13,033 nt of DNA from an uncultured Ruminococcus sp. (GCA_902803255.1 CADCPG010000198.1:1-13033), one strand, 5' to 3'. Positions 1 to 6,748 are shown, numbered from the stretch's first letter. Notes: a model not told the origin generated them from the sequence alone. Program-made: numbers and translations.

Positions 1-1008
1 ATCCGCCGGAGCAACGTCCTCCGCCTCGGGGGATCCCGCGTCTGCCGGAGCTTCTTCCGGCGATGCCGTTGTCTCTTCCTCCGCCGGAACCTCTTCTGCC
101 GCGGCCTCTTCTGCTGCGGCCTCTTCTGCTACGGCTTCTTCTGTTGCGGCTTCTTCAGACGCGGCTTCGGGTTCTTTATCTTCTTCGTCCCCGGGCTCCT
201 CCGCCGGGACAACGCGCTCCCCGATCACCGTGACTTCGGGTCCCGGCGCTTTCGCGGGTCCCGGATCCTCCGCCGGGGCTTCGCCCGGGGCGACCGTCGA
301 GGAACTGAGGCAGACTATATCCGCCTCGGGTATCTTGTCGCTTTCGTCGCCTTCCGGGTCCGCCGGCTTTGCTGCGGAGGTGAGCGACATGAGCTTCTCC
401 GCTATATCCAGGAGCAGCGTCCTGTTCTCTGCTTCAGCCTTCTCGAGCGCGGATATGCGAGCGGCAACTCCGCCGTATGCGGCGTACTCCGCGGTTCCGG
501 CCGGCTCTTCGGCCCGCTTCTCCGCCTCTTCGGCCGCCGCGGCCGCTCTCCTGACTGCTTCCTCCTTCGCCGCGGCGATCCCGGAGGCAGCGGCCTCCTT
601 TGCCTCGGCCACAGCCAGCGCAGCAGCTTCCTTCGCCTCGGCCGCCGCCTTCGCGGCGGACTCTCTCGCCTCGGCGACCAGCCTCGCGGCTTCGGCCTTT
701 GCTTCGGCGGCGCGCCCGTCAGCGGCGGCTTCCGCCTCTCGCGCCTGTTTTATCAGTTCTTCCTTCTCCGCCTCCGCGGCCTTCAGCTCCGACATCAGCG
801 ATTCGCTCCTGCTCTCGGCATCGGCAAGAGCCGACTCGGCGAGATCCGCCCTGTTCTTTTCGGCCTCCGCCTTTTCCTTCGCCGCCTTGTATTCGACGGC
901 CAGCCTCTGCTGGAAGGTCACAAGGTCGCAGATAGCCCGCTCGGCGTTCTCGCGGCTGAAATCATCTCCGAGCGAATATTTCTTTTTTATGAACTCAGGC
1001 AAAGCCAT
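1..1008 (-). CDS. Ala/Glu-rich coiled-coil protein at the divIVA position (3' end cut by window)
   Basis: Open frame of 336 codons from ATG at 1008 to the window edge, with no stop reached. GAGGAA lies just upstream of the start. N-terminus MALPEFIKKKYSLGDDF, then about residues 20-160 are a long charged helix rich in Ala, Glu, Lys and Arg with repeated EAKEAAA-type words, typical of a coiled coil. A short second helix (ARISALEKAEAENRTLLLDIAEKL, about 175-200 region) is followed by a Pro/Glu/Ala-rich acidic tail (about 225-336) containing EEAAA pentapeptide repeats. There is no signal peptide or membrane segment, so it should be cytoplasmic. It is the last visible gene after sepF and yggT, where divIVA usually sits in Firmicutes, which suggests a scaffold or division/polarity role. 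That role is inferred from position only: the conserved DivIVA N-terminal motif is not evident. It could instead be an unrelated filament-forming or low-complexity protein. Confidence 0.75.
   Translation of the reverse strand, partial: MALPEFIKKKYSLGDDFSRENAERAICDLVTFQQRLAVEYKAAKEKAEAEKNRADLAESALADAESRSESLMSELKAAEAEKEELIKQAREAEAAADGRAAEAKAEAARLVAEARESAAKAAAEAKEAAALAVAEAKEAAASGIAAAKEEAVRRAAAAAEEAEKRAEEPAGTAEYAAYGGVAARISALEKAEAENRTLLLDIAEKLMSLTSAAKPADPEGDESDKIPEADIVCLSSSTVAPGEAPAEDPGPAKAPGPEVTVIGERVVPAEEPGDEEDKEPEAASEEAATEEAVAEEAAAEEAAAEEVPAEEETTASPEEAPADAGSPEAEDVAPAD
90..164. repeat. Five tandem 15-bp units inside the coiled-coil gene
   Basis: Five consecutive 15-base units of the form CCTCTTCTGCNGCGG (plus-strand sense), starting at 90, 105, 120, 135 and 150. 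The last two have diverged. On the minus strand they encode EEAxA pentapeptides in the acidic tail. The period is a multiple of three, so copy-number change would keep the frame. Confidence 0.8.
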
Positions 1009-1036
1009 GCGTGTTTCCTCTTTTCGATTCTTTTTT

Positions 1037-1069
1037 CCCCCGCGGGGGCGTTTCCCGGCCGGAGGCCGG
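1037..1069 (-). other. Two GC-rich inverted repeats between yggT and the coiled-coil gene
   Basis: In the 71-base gap, 1055-1069 can form a 6-bp stem (CCGGCC, loop of three, GGCCGG) and 1037-1048 is a perfect 12-bp palindrome CCCCCGCGGGGG. On the transcribed (minus) strand they are followed by AAAAAAG and then the ribosome binding site, not by a T-run, so they do not look like an intrinsic terminator. They might affect mRNA stability or the translation level of the last gene; that is inference. Confidence 0.5.
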
Positions 1070-1079
1070 CGGGATCATG

Positions 1080-1358
1080 TCACAGAAAATACGTGAGAAT
1101 AGCGTTGAGCAGCGAGATCAGCACCATAGTGATGAGGAACGGCATGTCCATCACAGATTCCTCGAACCAGCCGAATCTCTCGCACACCGAGGCCACCGGA
1201 GTGATCACGGGCTCGGTGACTCCCACGAGAAAGTTGTAGAATTTATTGTCCCCGTCCGCCATGAACCAGGAAAAGACGGCACGCAGGAACATGGCCAGTT
1301 CCATGGCCGAAAGGAAAGCGACCGGTATCGCCTTCAGGATATAAACCAAATAATCCAC
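1080..1358 (-). CDS. yggT: YggT family membrane protein (YlmG-like)
   Basis: Small integral membrane protein of the YggT/YlmG family, which in Gram-positive bacteria lies beside sepF and is linked to cell division or nucleoid organisation; its molecular role is not settled. With the start used here it has 92 residues. Two hydrophobic segments flank the family core: the first ends at AMFLRAVFSWF, then comes NKFYNFLVGVTEPVITPVA, then a second segment MPFLITMVLISLLNAILTYFL at the C-terminus. I chose GTG at 1358 because GGGGAG precedes it by about 10 bases and the length before FLRAVFSWF then fits YlmG. An in-frame ATG at 1403 would add 15 residues but has no clear ribosome binding site. It follows sepF and precedes the coiled-coil gene without an intervening ylmH. 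Stop TGA at 1080-1082. Confidence 0.87.
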   Translation of the reverse strand: MDYLVYILKAIPVAFLSAMELAMFLRAVFSWFMADGDNKFYNFLVGVTEPVITPVASVCERFGWFEESVMDMPFLITMVLISLLNAILTYFL

Positions 1359-1435
1359 GGTATCATTGCTCCCCGGTATAAACCGATATCGGGCAGCCGG
1401 CATCAGCCCGCTGCCCGCGTATCATCGCCGCAGGT

Positions 1436-1951
1436 TCAGTTTTTGACGTCAGAACCGTATCCCGCGTATCCGTATGCCGCGGCGGCACTGCTTGCGGCGT
1501 CGTCTTCCACGGAAGTTCCGGTCTCGGTCTCGGAGATCTCCATCGTTCTCGGAGTGAGCATGAAGGTGGTGGCCGAGACGGCCTTGAGATGTCCGTTGAT
1601 GGCGTAGGTGACGCCGTCGAGGAAGAAGATGAGGTTGGAGGCGACCTCTGCCGAGGCGTTCTCCAGGTTGATTATCACGGCGTTGTTGTTGATGAGCTCG
1701 TTCGCGATGAGCGGGCCGTCGCTGTAGAGCGTGGGCTTCATGAGCTTCATGGAGTAGGAAGCTCCGGTATCGGCAGGACCGTAGTTCGCTCTGCGCTGAG
1801 TTCCGCGGTCGTAATCCTGCTCCTGCCTGGGCGTCGCGGCGTAGGCGTAATCGTCGGCGCCGGATTCGTCCTCGTTCTTGCCGTAATAGGCTTCGTCGTA
1901 CTGGCTCTCGGTGTCGGCGTTGTTCTTTTTGGATTTGAAGAAATCGATCAT
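1436..1951 (-). CDS. sepF: Cell division protein SepF
   Basis: SepF binds the FtsZ C-terminal tail, polymerises and tethers the Z-ring to the membrane in Gram-positive bacteria. The 171-residue protein has the expected three parts. The N-terminus MIDFFKSKK is a short amphipathic membrane-targeting helix. A disordered acidic, Tyr/Gln/Asp-rich linker covers about residues 10-68. The SepF core runs about 69-137 (MKLMKPTLYSDG, IANELINNNAVIINLENAS, NLIFFLDGVTYAINGHLKAV, FMLTP). A C-terminal tail rich in Ala, Tyr and Gly (YGYAGYGSDVKN) follows and is longer than in many homologues. ATG at 1951 is supported by AGGAG 8 bases upstream. The neighbours yggS and yggT match the classic ylm cluster. No ftsA is in view; SepF can take over the anchor role. 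Confidence 0.95.
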   Translation of the reverse strand: MIDFFKSKKNNADTESQYDEAYYGKNEDESGADDYAYAATPRQEQDYDRGTQRRANYGPADTGASYSMKLMKPTLYSDGPLIANELINNNAVIINLENASAEVASNLIFFLDGVTYAINGHLKAVSATTFMLTPRTMEISETETGTSVEDDAASSAAAAYGYAGYGSDVKN

Positions 1952-1993
1952 GGCCGTATCTCCTGTCGTTTATTATTTCTTATGACAACCGTA

Positions 1994-2758
1994 TTATTTC
2001 GCCCCCGGAGTGCTTCTTCCGAAGAGCGATCTGCCGATGCGCACGCAGTTCGAGCCGGCCGCGATCGCCGCGGCAAAGCTGTCGCTCATGCCCATAGACA
2101 ATATTGGCTCGTCTATATTATGAAGTGTTTCAGTCCAAATGTCAAGAGCAAGTTTGCAAGTTTCGGAGAAAAGATCGAAATATGCGTCTCCGTCGAGCCC
2201 CTGCGGGCCCATAGTCATGAATCCCGACATCCCGATATGCCCGAAGCGGCGCAGCGCGAGGCAGAAATCTGCGGCGTCCTCCGGCATAACTCCGCTCTTG
2301 CCTGGCTCGCGTCCGCTGTTGATCTCGACGAGCACGCGGACCCTGTCGATGCCCCGCCCGCCGGCGAGACGGTCGATCTCGGCGGCCGCGGCTTCGGAAT
2401 CGAGCGAGTGTATCAGGCAGACGTTCCCGACGATGTACTTCAGTTTGTTCTTCTGTATCCCGCCGATGAAGTGGACGCCGAAGCCTTCGCCTCCGTCCGG
2501 CAGTCCGGCCAGATGCTCTCTCAGCGTCTGCGCACGGTTCTCGCCGAAGTCCGCGATCCCGCATCTGTCGCGGAGGAAGACGAGCTCTTCCGTCAGCGCG
2601 TATTTCGCGGCGGCGACGATCTTCACGCTCCCGGCCGGACGGCCGGCGGCGGCTTCAGCGGCGCGCACCTCCTCCGTGACCTTCGACGCTCTTTCCTCCA
2701 GTTCCGCAAATCCGCTTCGGTTCACGTATTCCGGACCCTGTCCGTGTACTTCGATCAT
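1994..2758 (-). CDS. yggS: YggS family pyridoxal-phosphate homeostasis protein
   Basis: PLP-binding protein of the YggS/YlmE/PROSC family: a single TIM barrel like the N-terminal domain of alanine racemase, without racemase activity, that buffers intracellular PLP and affects amino-acid and keto-acid metabolism. Length 254, slightly above the usual 220-235 because of about 15 extra N-terminal residues. Visible motifs: KIVAAAKY with the PLP lysine at about residue 52, FGENR, HFIGGIQKNK, a segment matching the family NxGxExxKxG signature (INSGREPGKSGV), and the phosphate-binding C-terminal ILSMGMSDSF and VRIGRSLFG. The ATG at 2758 shares one base with the upstream stop (TGATG), implying translational coupling with the HlyD-like gene. 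It lies directly upstream of sepF, as ylmE does in B. subtilis. Confidence 0.94.
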   Translation of the reverse strand: MIEVHGQGPEYVNRSGFAELEERASKVTEEVRAAEAAAGRPAGSVKIVAAAKYALTEELVFLRDRCGIADFGENRAQTLREHLAGLPDGGEGFGVHFIGGIQKNKLKYIVGNVCLIHSLDSEAAAAEIDRLAGGRGIDRVRVLVEINSGREPGKSGVMPEDAADFCLALRRFGHIGMSGFMTMGPQGLDGDAYFDLFSETCKLALDIWTETLHNIDEPILSMGMSDSFAAAIAAGSNCVRIGRSLFGRSTPGAK

Positions 2759-4413
2759 CAGTCGATCACCTTCCCGTGGAAAATGTCCCTGCCGGACAAT
2801 ATGAGCTCGTCGACCGCGCGCAGATAGTCGTACCGGTCATGCTGTTCGCCGTAGGCGAGAAAGACTCCGTTCACCTTACTGCGCTTCAGAGTGAGGACGT
2901 CGTGGTTCGAAAACACGCTCCCGACGGTGCATCCGCCGGCGAGGCGGCACACTCCGCCGTCGGAACCGCCGCGCTGCGCGAGCTCCGCCTTTTCGGCAAA
3001 TTCGAAGATGCTGAGATACTCGCCCGCCCGTCCCCGGAATCCGTACGGGATGTGACGGTATACAGTCTCGGGAGGATCGTCGCGGACGGCGTCCTCGTAT
3101 TTCTTGACGATATAGTAGCCCTCGCCTTCGGCGAGAGTGACCGTCCTTCTGAATCTGGCGTATCCTCCGTCGACGGTGTACACACCGGTGTAGCCGTCGA
3201 GCTGATGCACCGCCGAGACGGGAACCCTGTACCCCTCGACGCTCATGTACTCGATCTCGGCCGTCTGGCACCTCAGCCAGCCGAAATCCGACGGGATCGA
3301 ATTGCCGCGGAAGAGCAGCAGCATTCCGCCGCCGCTCATGCGGATCTTTTTCTCAAGCGTCATAGAGAGCGGCTTCGCTCCGGTGTCTGGAAATGAGACG
3401 GTAAAATCGCGGCCTGCGGGAGACGCCGTCATCTCGGAGCCTTCGCACCTGACGGCGAGATACCAGTCGGGGCTGTATGACAGCCGTCCGACGCAGCCGT
3501 CGACCGGGACAGGAGTTGCGTCGAGAGCCGCGAGGAACGACTCCTCGGTCAGCTCTTCGGCCAGCTTCAGCGTGAAGATCCCCTCCCTGCCGTCGATGCT
3601 CCGGAAGAAATAGCCCTGCGAGCCGGCGGTCACCTTTTCCGCCGGGCTGCCGAGCGACGCGAACACCGACGAACGCCTCGCGACGAGCGCGTTCAGCCTG
3701 TCCGCGATGACGCCGTCGCCGCCGGTGAGGTAGAGCTTCCTCGTAAGCGATGCGAGGAGTCCGTCCGACGCCGCCCCGGCCGATATGTAGTCGCCCGACG
3801 ACAGCGAGTTCATGACCGACGAATACCCGCCGGAGATGTCCGCCATCACCGTCGCGATGCCCTCGCGGGTGACCTCGCCTCCGGCGCTCCTACGCAGCAT
3901 GGCGATCTCGGCGTCGAGCGAATCGAGCTCCTCGCGGATCCCGCTGCGGTCCTCTGCGTAGATGCTGCAGATCGCGTCGCCTTTTGCGACCCGCTGTCCG
4001 TCGGCGATCTGATAATCGGCGAATCCGGCCGATTTGGCCTTTACCGGGACTGAGTCGCAGAATAGATAGGCGCTGCCGGAGCACCGGTAGGTCTCGGAGA
4101 TCGTCACGACGTCGGACACCGTGATGCCCGGCATCAGCACCCTGACGAGCTGATATCCGAAGTAGAACACCGCGGCGAGCGACACCAGCACGACACCGAA
4201 CTGAGTCAGCGACCGGCCGAGATAGCGCCAGTCGACGCCTATCCTGCGGTCGCCGGGGGTCCTGTCCTCTTTTTCGGAATAGACCTTCCTCACGCCTCGG
4301 GCGCCGCCCTTCGTATAGGTCACGACCCTGTTCTCCGGCTTCTCCGCGCCCTTTCCCGTGTCCTTCCCCGGGCTTTTTTCCTTTTTTTTCGAGCTGAAAA
4401 GGGAAAATCTCAA
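2758..4413 (-). CDS. Membrane-anchored HlyD-like (periplasmic adaptor family) protein
   Basis: About 551 residues. A basic Lys/Arg-rich cytoplasmic stretch of roughly 65 residues is followed by one membrane segment (core FGVVLVSLAAVFYFGYQLV), then an extracytoplasmic region. Just after the membrane there is a half biotinyl/lipoyl-like motif (FADYQIADGQRVAKGDAIC) and a helical stretch (GIREELDSLDAEIAMLRR). Near the C-terminus, RVPVSAVHQLDGYTGVYTV resembles the second part of HlyD-type adaptors, and the end is VDELILSGRDIFHGKVID. Similar proteins occur beside yggS/sepF in Clostridia and are usually labelled HlyD-family, but no partner transporter is in this window, so an export role is unproven. 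Start: TTG at 4413 has GGAG 6 bases upstream; an in-frame TTG at 4425 has no such site. Stop TGA overlaps the yggS ATG by one base. Confidence 0.75.
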   Translation of the reverse strand: MRFSLFSSKKKEKSPGKDTGKGAEKPENRVVTYTKGGARGVRKVYSEKEDRTPGDRRIGVDWRYLGRSLTQFGVVLVSLAAVFYFGYQLVRVLMPGITVSDVVTISETYRCSGSAYLFCDSVPVKAKSAGFADYQIADGQRVAKGDAICSIYAEDRSGIREELDSLDAEIAMLRRSAGGEVTREGIATVMADISGGYSSVMNSLSSGDYISAGAASDGLLASLTRKLYLTGGDGVIADRLNALVARRSSVFASLGSPAEKVTAGSQGYFFRSIDGREGIFTLKLAEELTEESFLAALDATPVPVDGCVGRLSYSPDWYLAVRCEGSEMTASPAGRDFTVSFPDTGAKPLSMTLEKKIRMSGGGMLLLFRGNSIPSDFGWLRCQTAEIEYMSVEGYRVPVSAVHQLDGYTGVYTVDGGYARFRRTVTLAEGEGYYIVKKYEDAVRDDPPETVYRHIPYGFRGRAGEYLSIFEFAEKAELAQRGGSDGGVCRLAGGCTVGSVFSNHDVLTLKRSKVNGVFLAYGEQHDRYDYLRAVDELILSGRDIFHGKVID

Positions 4414-4434
4414 TCTTTTCTCCAATTGCGCCGC

Positions 4435-4449
4435 GGGGCGCAGCGCCCC
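4435..4449 (-). other. Perfect GC hairpin before the HlyD-like gene
   Basis: GGGGCG-CAG-CGCCCC, a 6-bp all-GC stem with a 3-base loop, in the gap between the miaA stop (4498) and the HlyD-like start (4413). On the minus strand it is followed by CGCGGCGCAA, with no T-run, so it is not a standard terminator. It could slow ribosomes or ribonucleases between the two genes. Confidence 0.45.
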
Positions 4450-4497
4450 TTACGGCTGAATCTGGTATCCGTCGAAGCGACGGGCATCTGAGCTCTG

Positions 4498-5493
4498 TCA
4501 GCCCCGGAGGAAATCCGACACCAGGCGCTCGGCCTCGGGATAGGGGTCTTCGGAACCGGCTCCGATCTCTATCCTGACGCCGTACCGGCGCCCGCCGAAC
4601 CAGCTGTCCTGTCGTTTGGCGTATTGTCTGGTCGCGAGCGATATCCTCTCCTCGGCAGCCGAGGGCGGCTCGAGTCCTCTAATGCAGTCGAGCATCTCCT
4701 TGTAGCCGATTGCCTGGGCGGCGGTGCTCCCGGGAGCGAGCGCACCCGCGGCGAGCAGCGCCCGCGTCTCGGCTTCCAGGCCCGACTCCATCATACGGCG
4801 CGTGCGTTCGCCTATCATCCCGGCGCGCAGCGCGCGGTCGGAGATGTGAAGGATCATCACGAGAGCCCGGTAGCGCGGGACGAGTCCCGCCTTCTCGATC
4901 TCTGTCTTTGTCTTTCCGGTCGAGTAGTATATCTCGAGGGCCCTTATGACCCTGCGCACGTTGTTTTTGTGGATCGCCGCCGCGGCGTCGGGATCTATGC
5001 CGCGCAGCTCCTCCCACAGTTCATCGGCCCCTCCGGGGCCGGCCGCCCTCTCTCTCAGCCTTTCGCGGAGTTCGGGATCGGTCCCGCTGTCTCCGAAGGG
5101 ATGTTCGTAGAGCAGGCTCTCAAGGTACAGGCCGGTGCCTCCGCATATGACCGGGAGCATGCCGCGGGCGAGTATGCCGTCGACCGCCTCTTTCGCGCCG
5201 GCGGCGTAATCGGCGCACGAATACGGCTCGTCGGGGTCAAGTATGTCTATCATGTGATGCGGGACCTCCGCCATGTCGGCGCGGGTCGGCTTGGCCGTCC
5301 CGATGTCCATCCCGCGGTAGATCTGCATCGAGTCGCATGATACGATCTCGCCGCCGAACTTTTTCGCCAGACGCATGGCGAGAGCGCTCTTGCCCGAGGC
5401 CGTCGGTCCCGCGACGGCTATGACAGGTCCGGGCAGGCCGCTCCCGGGGAGCGCGCCGCCGGCAGTTATGTCCTTTTCCATAACGCGGATCAC
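4498..5493 (-). CDS. miaA: tRNA dimethylallyltransferase MiaA
   Basis: MiaA transfers the dimethylallyl group of DMAPP to N6 of adenosine 37 in tRNAs that read codons starting with U, giving i6A37. The 331 residues fit the family (about 300-320) with a short N-terminal extension. Visible motifs: P-loop GPTASGKS at residues 29-36, CDSMQIYRGMDIGTAKP at about 53-69 with the catalytic-site Asp and the DMAPP-site Ser/Thr residues, PHHMIDILDP, GGTGLY, NNVRRVIRALEIYYSTGK, QAIGYKEML and TRQYAKRQDSWF. The GTG start at 5493 lies 2 bases after the stop of the upstream gene, with AGGT about 8 bases before it; ATG at 5481 is an alternative. No hfq or mutL lies next to it; its neighbours are an unknown gene and the HlyD-like gene. 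Confidence 0.96.
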   Translation of the reverse strand: MIRVMEKDITAGGALPGSGLPGPVIAVAGPTASGKSALAMRLAKKFGGEIVSCDSMQIYRGMDIGTAKPTRADMAEVPHHMIDILDPDEPYSCADYAAGAKEAVDGILARGMLPVICGGTGLYLESLLYEHPFGDSGTDPELRERLRERAAGPGGADELWEELRGIDPDAAAAIHKNNVRRVIRALEIYYSTGKTKTEIEKAGLVPRYRALVMILHISDRALRAGMIGERTRRMMESGLEAETRALLAAGALAPGSTAAQAIGYKEMLDCIRGLEPPSAAEERISLATRQYAKRQDSWFGGRRYGVRIEIGAGSEDPYPEAERLVSDFLRG

Positions 5494-5495
5494 GG

Positions 5496-6662
5496 TCAGC
5501 TACCTGATTCCGGCCGGCTTCCGTCCGACGCTCCGGCTGACTTTACGGCTGACTTTACGGCTGCGTCCGCGGCAGCCGAAACGGGATTCTCGGCGGCGGA
5601 GGTGAAGTCGCCGGCGACGACATATCCCCTGCCGCGTCCTCTCTCGGAGCCGAATATGTTCTTCTTACGCCGGGAGATGAGCCGCGTATCGACCGTCGGG
5701 CCGTCCGGCTCCTCGAAATACGCCGCGGGAGCGGAGGAAGAGCCGTCGTCCGCGAAGCCGTCGGGAGTATCGCCGCAGCGCGCCGCGCTCGAGCACCCGG
5801 GTATGAGTCGGTAGTAATCACCGCCGATGACGCAGGCCTCACCGAGGACCATCGGGATCCCCTTCCAGGAACCTCCGGCCACCTGCCGCCCGCCTCTGAC
5901 TATCTGTCCGAAGAACGCGCCGGTCACGGCAGACAGCCGCCGGAGCAGCCTCGTCAGCGCCTCGCGCCATTCGGGCCTGTCGAACACCGAATCGACCGCC
6001 TCGAGCGTGATATAACCCGCCCTGACGTTACCGTCTGCGTCCCTCGCGCCCGCGGCGGGGAAACTCGCGAAGAGATGCGTGACTGGCATGCGGCAGTAGA
6101 ATACGGGAAATCCCGAACATCCCGCGAAGAAATCGCGGAAGCCTTCGAAACCGCCGTTTCCGGCATATGTATACTCGGGCGGTTCGGACGTCCCGTAGCG
6201 CTCGGGCAGAGCAAAGGGCATGACCTCGCGGAGGATCTCCGCGACCTTTCCGGCGTCAGGACGGACGCCGGGCACGAACCACAGAGAAAGGAAAAGCTTG
6301 CGCGTGAATTCGCCGCAGGCCGGAACCTGGCTCCTGCCTCCTGCGAAAACTATATCCTCGGGCGCCGCGAAGACAGCAGAACGCGGATCTCCGGAAGTGA
6401 CCGCACCGCGACCTCCCGCGGCCTTCACCGCGAAGTTCATGAGGGCGGCGGCCGACTGCGGTCCGGGCTCGCTGTCCGTCCTTATCACCGACAGCCACTT
6501 CACCCCGGGGACAGAGAGAGCGATTCCGGCGGGTATGCCGTACGGAGGCAGCTCGACTGGCGGTTCCATACTTGTTTCGACCCCGCTGAGCCGGGGAGGT
6601 CTGAGATCCTCGCCGGGAGCTTCCGCCGACCATACGCACAGAATGTGTTCCGTTCCGATCAC
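5496..6662 (-). CDS. Unrecognised 388-residue protein, first large gene of the operon
   Basis: I do not recognise this protein. It is soluble-looking, without a signal peptide or membrane segment. The first roughly 270 residues look folded: an Ala-rich helix (SAAALMNFAVKAAGG), a hydrophobic strand (RKLFLSLWFVPGV), then KVAEILREVMPFALPERYG, a GFEGFRDFF segment, PVTHLFASF and a helix (EALTRLLRRLSAVTGAFFGQI). From about residue 290 it becomes low-complexity (Ser, Ala, Gly, Asp), with a basic patch RRKKNIFGSERGRGRG and an Ala/Ser/Lys tail carrying a 12-base tandem duplication. The only in-frame start near the 5' end is GTG at 6662: an in-frame TGA lies 15 bases upstream, and GAGG is only about 2 bases away, which is too close for normal use. 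ATG at 6569 (residue 32) is a fallback. The GTG overlaps the stop of a short leader ORF (GTGA), and miaA follows after 2 bases. The order and composition remind me weakly of immunity-type uncharacterised proteins; I put little weight on this. Confidence 0.8.
   Translation of the reverse strand: MIGTEHILCVWSAEAPGEDLRPPRLSGVETSMEPPVELPPYGIPAGIALSVPGVKWLSVIRTDSEPGPQSAAALMNFAVKAAGGRGAVTSGDPRSAVFAAPEDIVFAGGRSQVPACGEFTRKLFLSLWFVPGVRPDAGKVAEILREVMPFALPERYGTSEPPEYTYAGNGGFEGFRDFFAGCSGFPVFYCRMPVTHLFASFPAAGARDADGNVRAGYITLEAVDSVFDRPEWREALTRLLRRLSAVTGAFFGQIVRGGRQVAGGSWKGIPMVLGEACVIGGDYYRLIPGCSSAARCGDTPDGFADDGSSSAPAAYFEEPDGPTVDTRLISRRKKNIFGSERGRGRGYVVAGDFTSAAENPVSAAADAAVKSAVKSAGASDGSRPESGS
5534..5563. repeat. 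12-bp tandem repeat, 2.5 copies
   Basis: CGGCTGACTTTA occurs twice head to tail at 5534 and 5546, and CGGCTG starts a third copy at 5558. On the minus strand it encodes AVKSAVKSAG in the low-complexity tail of the unrecognised protein. The copies are identical, suggesting a recent slippage duplication. Confidence 0.85.
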
Positions 6663-6742
6663 TTCCTCTCTTTTTCAGGTATCCGGCCCTGCTTCGCGCG
6701 GCCGCCCCGGTCTTCCGGGAGCTTCCGCCTAATCAAATCCAT
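6659..6742 (-). CDS. Putative 27-residue leader peptide, possibly leaderless
   Basis: ATG at 6742 opens a 27-codon frame ending in TGA at 6661-6659. It begins MDLIRRKLPEDRGG and ends GRIPEKERK, very basic (Arg plus Lys make up about a third). The stop overlaps the GTG of the next gene as GTGA, the usual geometry for termination-reinitiation. The ATG falls exactly where the transcript from the consensus promoter should begin (7 bases past the -10 box), so it would be translated without a 5' leader. It lies in a different frame from the downstream gene. No homology can be claimed; it may be a regulatory or coupling ORF, or chance. Confidence 0.35.
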   Translation of the reverse strand: MDLIRRKLPEDRGGRAKQGRIPEKERK

Positions 6743-6748
6743 TATAAT

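Noticed and set aside
1037..1069. Inverted repeats as a rho-independent terminator for yggT
   Set aside because: On the transcribed strand they are followed by A residues and a ribosome binding site, not by a T-run.
230..1096. Plus-strand Ser/Ala-rich open frame
   Set aside because: Antisense mirror of the coiled-coil gene: repeated Ala/Glu codons in GC-rich DNA leave the opposite strand free of stops. It has no ribosome binding site and no recognisable domain.
1589..2827. 412-codon plus-strand open frame
   Set aside because: Runs antisense across sepF, yggS and the end of the HlyD-like gene, all of which have family motifs; its translation is compositionally odd and matches nothing.
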